In this document: piece by piece, positions 16,265 to 24,733 of the stretch
Position numbering within the stretch: the stretch's first letter is position 1
Layout of the letters: every line of letters starts with the position of its first letter
Source of the DNA: Peptoniphilaceae bacterium AM52-5BH
GTDB taxonomy: Bacteria; Bacillota; Clostridia; Tissierellales; Peptoniphilaceae
NCBI GenBank assembly: GCA_027669155.1
Contig: JAQEDR010000009.1
Span: 54,404 to 84,555 of the forward strand
DNA length: 30,152 nucleotides
Reading direction: 5' to 3'
The notes under the pieces: model-generated
The model's input: only the letters and a program-made list of their open reading frames with translations
Database searches by the model: none
Told to the model about the DNA's origin: nothing
Translations under genes and position numbers: made by a program

Positions 16265-17011
16265 TTATTTATTTTCCAAAAATAACTTTAATTTCTCAGT
16301 ATATTCTTGAGGATGTTCGTGGAGAAATTGTCCGTGGCCCATTCCTTCAAATACTTCTGTTTCCATTTGTGGAAGATACTCTCTTAATATCTTTTCACTT
16401 TTTTCAGGGATTGGCTCTTCGATCCCCCTCCAAAACATTACTGGATTTGAAAACTTAGTTAAATTTTTTGGAGGCTTATAATGATAGATAAACTTGCAGG
16501 CATTTTTAATAGTGGTTTTTGAAATTTGCGGATAGACCATTTCTATTACTCTTAGATTATCCTTGCCCATAATCTTATCTAATAAAAATTTAGGTATTGG
16601 CTTTTTGTTTTTGATCCTACTTGTACCAATGATAAAAGTACAGGTAAATGGCCTTGCCATCAAGCCCAACTCGGCAGTAATCGCCCCATCTAAGAGGACT
16701 CTCGATGTAGAAATGTCTCCTCTTCCAATTAGTTCAACAGCTATAGTTGCTCCCATAGAAAAACCGCATATGCCATAGAAACTCCCGCTCATTTCATTTA
16801 ATATGTAACTTTCTATGGAATCTATGGTTTCCTCCATTGAAATTAAATCTTTTGGGTTAGTCCCATAATGTCCGTCCAATTCACAAAAAATTACAAAATA
16901 ATCTTGCAAATAAGGCAGAAGAGGTTTGAAACATTGGTCTGCAGTAGAGGCAAGTCCATGAATAAATAGTATCGACTTCTTATTTCTATTTCCGTAGCTA
17001 ATAAATTTCAT
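16265..17011 (-). CDS. alpha/beta hydrolase
   Basis: 248 residues of the alpha/beta-hydrolase fold. The oxyanion motif FIHGLAST has H18/G19. The nucleophile elbow GFSMGA has S85. The catalytic histidine is H226 in EGMGHGQFLHEHP. The acid is probably in the RGIEEPIPEK region, which is harder to place. The plan matches small esterase/lipase-like hydrolases (MhpC/YcdJ-like), cytosolic with no signal peptide. The substrate is unknown. It is followed by the four-TM gene and preceded by decayed genes. Confidence 0.85.
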   Translation of the reverse strand: MKFISYGNRNKKSILFIHGLASTADQCFKPLLPYLQDYFVIFCELDGHYGTNPKDLISMEETIDSIESYILNEMSGSFYGICGFSMGATIAVELIGRGDISTSRVLLDGAITAELGLMARPFTCTFIIGTSRIKNKKPIPKFLLDKIMGKDNLRVIEMVYPQISKTTIKNACKFIYHYKPPKNLTKFSNPVMFWRGIEEPIPEKSEKILREYLPQMETEVFEGMGHGQFLHEHPQEYTEKLKLFLENK

Positions 17012-17080
17012 TTAATTCCTCATTATTTAATTTTTTTCGAAAGCAAGTAAAAATATCCTCTCTAATAAAAGATTTATCTA

Positions 17081-17707
17081 TTACTCTTTATCTCCCGCAA
17101 TGAAGTAATCACAGTAATCTCCTCCCTTGGCGATAGTTTCTTTTCTATGTAAAACTCCATGTTGAAGGCTTATCATAAAATCGTCAAGCTCACAGAAAAG
17201 TGGCATCAGTTCAAACACATTGAGCTTTTTGGTATATATACATATAGGACAACGAGTAATTCTATAATAACAAGCACCCTCATAGGGTTGACCCTCAAAA
17301 TCAACCTTAAAGGACGTTGGATATAGCTTTTCTTTTTCCTCTGTATACCACTTGTAATATTTAAGAATATTTTTCTTATTGAGCTCTTTCCCCCTCTTAG
17401 TATTGAGATTAATTTAGGAAAAATACCATTTGACAGAATAAAGAGATTGGCGCATCATATCTTGAATGGTTTCTGGTGGAATCTTTTTCTCGCTTGCTAG
17501 GTAGGGAGCAACAAAAACAAGAGCGAACATCTCATTGTATGCCATAGGATTGTCATTGCCGATATCATCTGCTTCTTCTATTAATTTTCGATAAATTATT
17601 TTGCTCTTTTTAATAATTTCTGAAGCATATGCTTTATCATACTTTTCTATAAGAACTTTCTTCATTGGACCTTTAAATAATAAGAAATAAAAACCTTTGT
17701 ATTTCAT
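17081..17707 (-). pseudogene. L-2-amino-thiazoline-4-carboxylic acid hydrolase family, interrupted by an in-frame TAA
   Basis: Two open segments lie in one frame. 17414-17707 gives 97 residues starting MKYKGFYFLLFKGPMKK and ending SLYSVKWYFS. After the TAA at 17414 the same frame continues for 110 codons to 17081. It includes KLYPTSFKVDFEGQPYEG, TRCPICIYTKKLNVFEL, MPLFCELDDF and AKGGDYCDYF. The C-P-x-C, C-x-x-D and G-G-D-x-C-D cysteine pattern is that of the ATC hydrolase family (PF14196), which opens thiazoline rings in cysteine-type metabolism. The joined length of about 207 residues is normal. No frameshift is needed, only one nonsense codon; it may be a real mutation or a base error. Confidence 0.75.
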
Positions 17708-17760
17708 CTTGCATACCTCATTAATTTTTTAAAATTTTTTATTTTAATTTAAATACAATT

Positions 17761-18506
17761 TTATTTTCTCCCAATAAGAAGAGCTGAGCCAGAAAGTCCA
17801 AGTAATAAAGATTCTTTGTGACTCATAAAAAGACCCTTTGTTGTATCAATTAATTGCACATCTTCGTAGCCATCTTTTTTCAGCTTTTCCATAAATTTAT
17901 TCATATCTCCATATCTTGACTTGCTCATCAAATCATGAATAACAAAAACCCCACCTTTTTTAAGTACACGAAATGTTTCCAGTAAAAATTTTTGTTTGTT
18001 TTGCCCTGCAATATTGTGATAAACATAATTGCTTGTCGCTGCATCAAAACTTTCATCTTCAAAAGGAAGATTCACTGCATTCCCTTCTTCAAATCTCACA
18101 TTTTCTATTTCCTCTAATTTTGCATTATATTCACAGAGTTCTTTAGAAAATTCACTTTTATATAAACCCCTCCATATGTCACAGCCCACCATCTGGGATC
18201 TTTACATAGTCGGCAGTCCCCTCTATTATAACTTTGGCAATCTTTCTTTTTCCATTGTAATCAAAACTCCTATATAAGAAGCTAACCCAGACAGTTATTA
18301 ATAGGAGTATAAGGCATACTATCCCTAGGATAATTACCCCAGATAATCCTTTGCCTTCCTTGAAGAATAAGATTACTTGCACCAAATAAGATGAATAAAA
18401 TAAGACATACTAGACTTACAATAATCTTAGCCTTTAACAATCTTTTAGGAAGCCAGTTTCTATAATCAGGTTTTGTTTTGTTGTCAAAAAAATATGAAGG
18501 CTTCAT
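17761..18506 (-). pseudogene. membrane-anchored class I SAM-dependent methyltransferase, frameshifted and lacking motif I
   Basis: The gene starts at 18506 (TAGGAGA upstream) with MKPSYFFDNKTKPDYRNWLP and a membrane helix. It shifts frame near 18335 and continues through a second helix (GIVCLILLLITVWVSFLY), then YNGKRKIAKVIIEG and DYVKIPDGG. Here the glycine-rich SAM-binding motif ('LDvGcGsG', about 27 residues) is missing. The next frame resumes at VGCDIWRGLYKSEFSKELCE, with FEEGNAVNLPFEDESFD, SNYVYHNI and VLKKGGVFVIHDL to 17761. Motifs II to post-III are clear. Loss of motif I plus two frame changes makes it a pseudogene. A translated stub from 18192 could not bind SAM normally. Confidence 0.75.
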
Positions 18507-18525
18507 AAGTTTTCTCCTAAAATTT

Positions 18526-19152
18526 TTAACTAAAACTAATAAGTAAAGATAAATAGTAAATAAAATATATTAAGTTAAACCAGCCTCCGCGAATAATCAT
18601 ATGGACTCCCTTTGGCAATCTATCAGCAAGTGGAGTAACAATCAAAAGAAATATGGGTGTAAATAAGGCTTGCCATCTTGGAAATACTGTGAGTCCAAAT
18701 AAAATTACCAAAACTAATGTTATATTTGCTATAGCCATAATTCCAAAAACTATTTTTGCTTGAAATTTTAAAAATTTTAAAAATTCATCAAAAGCTCCCT
18801 TATTTTCATATCTTGATAAAAGACCTAAGTAGGCACATTGAATATGATAAGCTCCTCCCAATATCATACCAAAAACATTTATTAAAAATACAAACCAACC
18901 GATAGTTAAATACTTTTCTTGTATGCCCAAAACAATATGGAAAAACCCAATACAATAAATAAAAGCACATATTGGACCTAAAAGACCACCAATGTATAAT
19001 CTTTTTATGCTAACATTTTTCATTATGCCAATAATATTATTTATAGTATTCTTGCCATCGTAATCATTTGGGATCATAATATAGGGTCATGTCTCCCAAA
19101 AACATCAAGAATGAACCCAAAAGACCAATTAATATACTCTTGTTAAAGTCAT
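18526..19152 (-). pseudogene. multi-TM protein (DUF6796-like) with two single-base frameshifts near the start
   Basis: The ATG at 19152 with AAGGAGG nine bases upstream begins MTLTRVY, then shifts. The next frame gives LIGLLGSFLMFLGDMTLYYD, then shifts again into NDYDGKNTINN and the long open frame to 18526, with five or more further membrane helices. Each shift is explained by one base in a short run (a T lost in TATTTAATT, an A gained in CCCAAT). The joined protein is about 208 residues and has the 'GxLGsllmfaGDmlLYyd' opening I associate with DUF6796-type proteins. An internal ATG at 19077 would give only the C-terminal 183 residues. Real decay or base-calling error are both possible. Confidence 0.6.
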
Positions 19153-19266
19153 AATTAAACGCCTCCTTACACTCGGATGATATTAATTATCAATTTAATT
19201 ATAGCATATAACGATAATTTCTTTCAATTGTATGATTTGCTGCATTAAACTAAGCAAAAAGTTAAA

Positions 19267-19284
19267 GGCAGTCCGAAGACTGCC
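19267..19284 (-). terminator. UUCG-tetraloop terminator of the ABC pair
   Basis: GGCAGTC and GACTGCC form a perfect seven-pair stem. On the minus strand the loop is TTCG, an extra-stable tetraloop, and TTTAACTTTTT follows. It lies about 110 bases after the last ABC gene and is a convincing intrinsic terminator. On the plus strand GATATTTTT also follows, so it may work both ways. Confidence 0.75.
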
Positions 19285-19295
19285 GATATTTTTAT

Positions 19296-19396
19296 CATAT
19301 TGGAATAATCCATAACACTTTTGGGTTCTTCAAAATAGACAAACGGAGAATCCTTCCACATAACAGATGCTATTGCAAGTCTTTGCTTCTGTCCTC
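19296..19396 (-). pseudogene. fragment of an ECF-type ABC ATPase
   Basis: Directly beyond the stop of the exporter-type ABC gene, in another frame, 33 codons read GGQKQRLAIASVMWKDSPFV and YFEEPKSVMDYSNM. This is the signature-to-Walker-B block of an energy-coupling-factor (EcfA/CbiO-like) ATPase, normally 'LSGGQKQRlAIA......iiyFDEPTSgLDy..M'. Here Asp of Walker B reads Glu and Thr reads Lys. Nothing else of the gene remains, so it is a recombination scrap. Confidence 0.6.
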
Positions 19397-21118
19397 CTAA
19401 TAAATAAATTCTTCTGCCATTTTTGTCTTTTCTATTAAATTCTTGTAAATTTTTGATTTTTGTAGAAGCTCTTCATGTTTGCCTTCACTTTCTACTTTTC
19501 CGTTTTCAAGAACTACTATCTTGTCAGCATTTTCTATGGATTTCATTCTGTGTGAAATGATGACAACAGTTTTATCTTTAATCAAATTATTTAAAGACTC
19601 TTGAATTTTTTTCTCGTTGTCAACATCAAGACTTGCTGCTATCTCATCTAAGATTAATATCGGTGCATCTTTTAAGAAGGCTCTGGCTATTGATAATCTT
19701 TGTCTTTCTCCGCCTGATAGCTCAGCTCCATTCTCACCAATAACTGTATCGAAACCCTTATCCATTTTTTCTATAAAGTCTGTGCAATTTGCAAGTTTTG
19801 CTGCTCTTTTAACTTCTTCATCGCTTGCATCTTGCTTTCCGATTCTAATATTTTCCATAACGCTTTGATTAAAGAGAACCACATCTTGGAAAACTATAGA
19901 GACCTTATCAAAAAGGGATTCTGTTGATATTTCTTTTATATCTTTGCCATTGATTAAGATTTGTCCCTCGTCGTAATCATAAAGTCTTGATATAAGTTTC
20001 AAGATAGTTGTTTTGCCGCATCCGCTTGCACCTACCAAAGCAGTGACCTCTCCCTGCTTAGCTTTAAAGCTTACACCATTTAAAACTTTTGCGTATTTAT
20101 TGTAGGCAAACTCAACATCTTTTAGATCAATATCAAATTTTTTCAAATTATAGTCTTCGCCTTCTTGTAAATCTTGATTTTGAATTTCTTTTAATCTTTC
20201 AATTTTTGGCGATAAATAAAATATTTCCATCAAGCCCTCTTTAGATGCGTCTAGAGAATCTTTTATCTTCATAGCCGCTAGTAAATATCCTACAAGGTAG
20301 AGGGCACTTATCTCTTTACTAATAATTAGATTTACGCCAACAAGTATTACGACAGCAAGGGAAATAAAGCTAAATATTGAAGATATAGACATAGTTAAAA
20401 TTGTAGTTATCTCCGCCTTTAAGTGTACTCTCTCACTCTCTTCCATTTTTTTATATAAGTCATCTTTAATATCTTTCGACAAATTATATGCTTTAATCTC
20501 CATTTGCATTTCTATATTTTCCTGAAAACTTTCTGAGTTTTTTCTTAAGACACCATAATATCTTTTATGTCCATCAACTTGATATTTTTTAGATAGGGGT
20601 ATGAATGTAAAGCTTAAAAGAGATGGAATAATTACAGCTAAGCCCATCTTGACATTACCTATTAGCATCATTACAGATATTAATGGAAAAAACAGTACCA
20701 TGCCGCCCACCTTTGGTATCGAGTGGCTCATTGCATGCTCTATACCTTCAATATCAGCCATGATTGTTTGTGAAAGATCGGAAATGTCATGCTTAGAAAA
20801 GTAAGGTAGAGGTAATTTTGATAAATTCTCCGCTGTCCTTATTCTTAAATCCGCACTTTCTTGATAGGTTGTGCTATATAATTTATCGTATTCTATAGAA
20901 AGCAAAATATACATTGCTATCAAGGTCAAAACTGAGAATACTATATAAAATCCCTTGCTTTTACCAATATTTTCCAAAACTTCTTGAGCAAAAATCATTA
21001 GTAATATGGCAGGAAGCATGTTTATACAGTAGACAAAAAATGAGGATAGAGTTGCTTTAGTTAAATTTCTTGCTCCTCTATCTGTAAGAGCAAATCTTTT
21101 TTTATAAAACTCCTTCAT
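19397..21118 (-). CDS. exporter-fold ABC transporter, fused permease/ATPase, second subunit
   Basis: 573 residues: an N-terminal six-helix transmembrane domain (about 25-300) and a C-terminal ATPase. The ATPase has Walker A GASGCGKT at 363-370, Q411, signature LSGGE at 467-471, Walker B ILILDE with D491/E492, and H523. All catalytic residues are present. The ATG has GGAGGG seven bases upstream and overlaps the upstream ABC gene by 17 bases, so the two subunits are made together as a heterodimer. The fold is that of exporters. Siderophore importers YbtPQ and IrtAB share it, and the divergent AraC regulator and Fur-type box favour iron-siderophore handling. Direction of transport is inference. 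Confidence 0.88.
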   Translation of the reverse strand: MKEFYKKRFALTDRGARNLTKATLSSFFVYCINMLPAILLMIFAQEVLENIGKSKGFYIVFSVLTLIAMYILLSIEYDKLYSTTYQESADLRIRTAENLSKLPLPYFSKHDISDLSQTIMADIEGIEHAMSHSIPKVGGMVLFFPLISVMMLIGNVKMGLAVIIPSLLSFTFIPLSKKYQVDGHKRYYGVLRKNSESFQENIEMQMEIKAYNLSKDIKDDLYKKMEESERVHLKAEITTILTMSISSIFSFISLAVVILVGVNLIISKEISALYLVGYLLAAMKIKDSLDASKEGLMEIFYLSPKIERLKEIQNQDLQEGEDYNLKKFDIDLKDVEFAYNKYAKVLNGVSFKAKQGEVTALVGASGCGKTTILKLISRLYDYDEGQILINGKDIKEISTESLFDKVSIVFQDVVLFNQSVMENIRIGKQDASDEEVKRAAKLANCTDFIEKMDKGFDTVIGENGAELSGGERQRLSIARAFLKDAPILILDEIAASLDVDNEKKIQESLNNLIKDKTVVIISHRMKSIENADKIVVLENGKVESEGKHEELLQKSKIYKNLIEKTKMAEEFIY

Positions 21119-22856
21119 TTAAAACCCTCCATTCATTCGCACTGTTAAACATTTCTTGCAGTCTCTTATACTTTGTATCACTTGACATTAATTCTTTGTC
21201 AGAACCTCTTTCTATAATTTTTCCGCCATCCATCACAAGTATTTCATCAAGGTCTTTAATTGTAGATAGTCTGTGTGCAATCATGATAACTGTTTTACCC
21301 TTCATAAGATTCTTGAAAGCTTTTTGCAATTCAAACTCGTTATCTGGGTCAATAGATGCTGATGCTTCATCCATAATAATAATTTTAGAATCCTTTAAAA
21401 TTGCTCTTGCAATTGCAATTCTTTGTTTTTCTCCACCAGATAAGTAAACTCCTTTTGAACCTATAATTGTTTCTTCCCTTTCTGGGAATTTGTCTAATAT
21501 CAAATCGCATCCTGCTAATTTTAAGGCTCTCATAACGTCATCTCTGCTCGCTCCTTTATTAGCTAAAGCAACATTGTCATAAATGCTTTTCTTGAATAAT
21601 TTTGAATCTTGAAAAACAAAGGAAATGGCTTTAATTAAGGCTTCGTCGGAATATTCACTTATTGGTATCCCGCCTATCTTTATGCTTCCCTCATTAACAT
21701 TGTAAAAACCTGATATAAGTTTTGCTACAGTTGATTTACCTGATCCAGATGAACCGACTAGTGCATAGGACTTTCCCTCGTCTAATTTAAAGGATAAATT
21801 TTCAATGACAGCTTTATCATTATAAGCAAAGCTAACATTGTCAAATTCTATATTATAGTTTTTAAAATTCTTGACATTGCCATGCACTAATTTGTCTTTT
21901 TGCATATCTTCGTATAGTGATTCTAAAGTATCTACCGCATAATTTCCTTGAGAAATATACATGGAGTACCACATCATTCTCATAAATGAGACAAAGAGAA
22001 CTCCAGATAAAAATAAAATCATAATAAGTTCAAGTAAAATCACCTTGGTGCTGCCCAAGATAGCCATAAAATAAACTATAGGAATAATTAAAATTGCAAT
22101 TAAGCCAAAAAATAAACATTGATACAAAACATAAGGCTTTTTACAAGATAGGGAATAATCATAAGCATATTTTGAGTAATCTTTTATAGCCTTATAAAAA
22201 CTTTTAAATGACTCGACATTTGCTTTAAATATTTTTACAACCTGCATACCTCTAACGTACTCAACAGTCTCTGCACTTAGTTTAGATAGAGCTTCTTGGT
22301 ATATCTTCATAAATTCTTGCTCGCCCATCATTGCTCCTAAAATTAGGCCTCCAATTATTGTAAGAGCAAGCAAGGTGATGCCAACTCTTATGCTTACTAT
22401 AAAGCCTAGCACAAGTACAAGTATAGGTGTAACTATTGCCTGAGAGCTATCTGGAATCATGTGAGCTACAACCTGATGAGTTTGTGCGGCATTGTCATCT
22501 ATGATTTTTCTTATTTGACCAGAAGGGTTCAAGTCAAAGAACCTAAAACTAGCTTTCTCTAAACCATCAATCCCTCTTTTTCTTAAATTTGTTTCAAGAC
22601 TAAATCCCAAGATATGCGAAAACATTCCTGAAACAAAATAAAATATCGCTCCACTTGTTAGTGTAATAACAGATGTTAATGCTATGCTCTCTGCACCAGA
22701 TAAATTTGAATTAATAATTAACTTATCTAGAAATTTGTAGATTAAATAATATCCATATACCGTAAGTACAGCAGATATAGCAGAAAAAACCATAGCTAAA
22801 ACCCCAAGATGTTTTTTATCCTGTACATAAGTAAATAATTTTTTGTAAATCTTCAT
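21102..22856 (-). CDS. exporter-fold ABC transporter, fused permease/ATPase, first subunit
   Basis: About 584 residues from the ATG at 22856, eight bases after AAGGAG. The in-frame ATG at 22862 is only about two bases from that site. Six hydrophobic segments lie in the first 320 residues. The ATPase has Walker A GSSGSGKST, a Q-loop FVFQDSKLF, signature LSGGEKQRIAIARAIL, Walker B IIIMDEASASID and the switch histidine in MIAHRLS. Both subunits appear catalytically complete, unlike many heterodimeric exporters with one degenerate site. It is first in the operon, with a Fur-like 15-mer in the leader and the AraC gene divergent. Confidence 0.88.
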   Translation of the reverse strand: MKIYKKLFTYVQDKKHLGVLAMVFSAISAVLTVYGYYLIYKFLDKLIINSNLSGAESIALTSVITLTSGAIFYFVSGMFSHILGFSLETNLRKRGIDGLEKASFRFFDLNPSGQIRKIIDDNAAQTHQVVAHMIPDSSQAIVTPILVLVLGFIVSIRVGITLLALTIIGGLILGAMMGEQEFMKIYQEALSKLSAETVEYVRGMQVVKIFKANVESFKSFYKAIKDYSKYAYDYSLSCKKPYVLYQCLFFGLIAILIIPIVYFMAILGSTKVILLELIMILFLSGVLFVSFMRMMWYSMYISQGNYAVDTLESLYEDMQKDKLVHGNVKNFKNYNIEFDNVSFAYNDKAVIENLSFKLDEGKSYALVGSSGSGKSTVAKLISGFYNVNEGSIKIGGIPISEYSDEALIKAISFVFQDSKLFKKSIYDNVALANKGASRDDVMRALKLAGCDLILDKFPEREETIIGSKGVYLSGGEKQRIAIARAILKDSKIIIMDEASASIDPDNEFELQKAFKNLMKGKTVIMIAHRLSTIKDLDEILVMDGGKIIERGSDKELMSSDTKYKRLQEMFNSANEWRVLNEGVL

Positions 22857-22907
22857 AATCATATCTCCTTTCTTTTAATATCCCTTTTAGATATACATTT
22901 ACTTTGT

Positions 22908-22922
22908 TGATAATAACTATCA
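22908..22922. promoter_or_regulatory. Fur-type 7-1-7 box between the ABC pair and the AraC gene
   Basis: TGATAATAACTATCA matches the Bacillus Fur box TGATAATNATTATCA at all but one position, and the copy at 28478-28492 in 14 of 15 bases. It lies in the 161-base divergent region. It overlaps TTGATA, a possible -35 for the AraC gene, although the spacing to TATTAT is long. Binding would be expected to repress when iron is plentiful. Confidence 0.65.
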
Positions 22923-23017
22923 TTGCATTTTTATTATACATCAGCTATAATTACTAATACAATAGTTTTGAATTAATAAGGCTAATTGGAATATTGTCTA
23001 AAAGGGATAGGTGTATT

Positions 23018-24010
23018 ATGACATATTATGATTTTGTAAAAGATTATATGAATGTAGATGAATGTAAAAACAATAAGAAGTATTCAAGTGCAGGCCACAC
23101 TTTTTGTTGGAATAAAGAGGATTCAACTTATGCAGAAGGGCTTTATTGGTTTTATGAAGGAGATGGATTTATTATTGATATCCATGATTTTTATATCAGA
23201 GAAGAAATAATTCAAAATAGCACATATAGTATGTCGGATTATGTTTCAATTTATTCGAGTTATATTGTCAGTGCAAATGGAGAAAAGTTTGATCCATATC
23301 AAACACTTACTGCAAACTCATTATGTACTTTTGACTTTGACAATATAAAAGACGATTTTATTTTTTTATTACACGAGAATTGTTGTTATCTTGCTGTTTC
23401 CATTGGTTTTAAAAAAGAGCTAATAGAAAAACATTTAGCATCTATTAACATTAATCCAGAATCATTTTATTTAGCTTTACTTCAACCGAATCAAATAATT
23501 CTTACAAAATCCTTAGAAAAAGTTGCATTGGAAATATTAAATTGTAAGATGGACCCTCTTGCCGCTGATTTTTTCTTTAAAGCCAAAGCAAATGAATGGG
23601 TAAGTATTGTAATAGATACCTACTTAAATAGGAAAAAATATAAAATCGAGTTTGATGATAATAAGGCACTTGAAGATGTGGCAAGATTCTTGGATGATCA
23701 TTTCGCCATGAATGTAAATCAGGAAACCCTTGAAAAAATATCTAAAATGAGCGGAACAAAATTAAAAAATTTATTCAAAGAAAAATATGGTCAAAGCATT
23801 ACAGAATACACCCAAAGAAAAAGAATGAATGTAGCTGAGACTCTTCTCTTAAATACCGAACTACCTATAAAGGAAATAGCTGAATCTGTTGGATACACAT
23901 CCCATAGCAAATTTTCCATTTATTACAAAAGATATAAGGGAAAACTTCCTAGTGAGGTTCGTAATTTAGCTTGCAAGGATCACAAGTTAAAATGCGATTG
24001 CTGTGATTAA
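23018..24010 (+). CDS. AraC-family transcriptional regulator
   Basis: 330 residues from the ATG at 23018, which has an AGG-type site seven bases upstream. A TTG 24 bases earlier is in frame but lacks a site. The N-terminal 215 residues form a ligand-binding region without a recognised fold. The C-terminal AraC double helix-turn-helix spans about 220-315: LEKISKMSGTKLKNLFKEKY, ITEYTQRKRMNVAETLL, and IKEIAESVGYTSHSKFSIYY with KRYKGKLPSEVR. The tail ends with a CDCC cysteine cluster (residues 326-329), a possible metal or redox site. Being divergent from the ABC pair, it is most likely its activator, in the manner of YbtA-type siderophore-sensing regulators. Confidence 0.88.
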   Translation: MTYYDFVKDYMNVDECKNNKKYSSAGHTFCWNKEDSTYAEGLYWFYEGDGFIIDIHDFYIREEIIQNSTYSMSDYVSIYSSYIVSANGEKFDPYQTLTANSLCTFDFDNIKDDFIFLLHENCCYLAVSIGFKKELIEKHLASININPESFYLALLQPNQIILTKSLEKVALEILNCKMDPLAADFFFKAKANEWVSIVIDTYLNRKKYKIEFDDNKALEDVARFLDDHFAMNVNQETLEKISKMSGTKLKNLFKEKYGQSITEYTQRKRMNVAETLLLNTELPIKEIAESVGYTSHSKFSIYYKRYKGKLPSEVRNLACKDHKLKCDCCD

Positions 24011-24320
24011 AGTATTTTTTACAGGACATGTTTTTATACAAGTTTAAGTGTATATGTGTAGATATTTGTATGAATAAGTATAACTCTACTTTAAAAAGTA
24101 AACAAAAAACCCATACCATAACTTTGCACAGGTGGGTCTGTAAATAAGAGGAGATGCCAACTTTATAGGTTAGCATTCCCCTGTGGATTCTTTAGATCCA
24201 TATAAAATTCTCTCTGGTATTTGGTCCAACTTTATGGAGTCACCATAAACCTTAGTAGTTAAAGTTTCTAAAATTCGGACTTAGATTTACGATTTTTTTG
24301 TTTTTTTAAATATTAATGTT
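24011..24320. other. gene-free stretch with IS-end-like debris
   Basis: No gene is visible. The stretch holds several short inverted repeats: ACCCA with TGGGT around 24109-24138, a 7-of-8 pair ATGCCAAC/GTTAGCAT near 24155-24176, and TGGAT/ATCCA near 24183. It also holds the IS-end-like block at 24213-24246. The density of small palindromes suggests the end of a lost insertion sequence. Confidence 0.4.
24213..24246. repeat. degenerate IS3-type terminal repeat, second copy
   Basis: CTCTGGTATT followed by TGGTCCAACTTTATGGAGTC and ACC. About 27 of 33 bases match 13495-13527, and GGTCCAACTT...GGAG.TCA also matches 89-109. Read on the minus strand it starts TGACTCCATAAAGTTGGACC, the form of an IS3-family end with TG at the tip. 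Confidence 0.45.
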
Positions 24321-24725
24321 TTACCTATTTTCGTTTGTATAAATTCTTTTGCCCCTCGGCGATTTTTTAGGATAATCCAAAAACTTGTTTAGGGCGATAA
24401 ACATTTCTTCACTTGTCACGTGCTCTAGTAAGTCTGATTGGTCATGCACTATATCACCATTAAGACCTAGGACATCCACTAGGAAGCACTCCCATATCCT
24501 ATGTTTGGATAAAATTGCTTTCGCCTCCTTGTCGCCTAATCGGGATAAGTATATTTTGGTTTTTTCCTGGATTACCAACCCATCTTCTATTAGTTTTTTA
24601 ATCATTTCACTAACTGACGCCCTACTTATCGAAAAATAATCTGATATATTTTTATTATTTGTATATCCCTTATCTTTTGAAAGTCTATATATAGCCTGGA
24701 TATAGTCTTGTCTTATTGAGTTCAT
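24321..24725 (-). CDS. troR: DtxR/MntR-family metal-dependent repressor (TroR-like)
   Basis: About 134 residues from the ATG at 24725, preceded by GAGG. An upstream ATG at 24737 overlaps the permease stop and lacks a site. The winged helix is RQDYIQAIYRLSKDKGYTNN, then ISDYFSISRASVSEMIKKLI. The dimerisation and metal domain has KHRIWECFL and SDLLEHVTSEEM. Aligned by eye to MntR, D8, H77, E102 and H103 are kept, E99 is replaced by Asp and E11 by Gln. It has no SH3-like third domain, like MntR. As the last gene of the uptake operon, it probably closes a feedback loop through the palindrome at 28419. Confidence 0.85.
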   Translation of the reverse strand: MNSIRQDYIQAIYRLSKDKGYTNNKNISDYFSISRASVSEMIKKLIEDGLVIQEKTKIYLSRLGDKEAKAILSKHRIWECFLVDVLGLNGDIVHDQSDLLEHVTSEEMFIALNKFLDYPKKSPRGKRIYTNENR

Positions 24726-24733
24726 CTTATACC

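Noticed and set aside
16563..16778. Plus-strand open frame inside the alpha/beta hydrolase
   Set aside because: Antisense shadow of a well-supported gene; similar shadows opposite the ABC and tro genes were discarded for the same reason.
17414..17416. Recoding (selenocysteine-like) of the stop in the ATC hydrolase
   Set aside because: The codon is TAA, not TGA, and no insertion element is apparent.
23949..24176. Minus-strand 75-codon open frame
   Set aside because: Overlaps the end of the AraC gene and IS-end debris; low complexity and no family.
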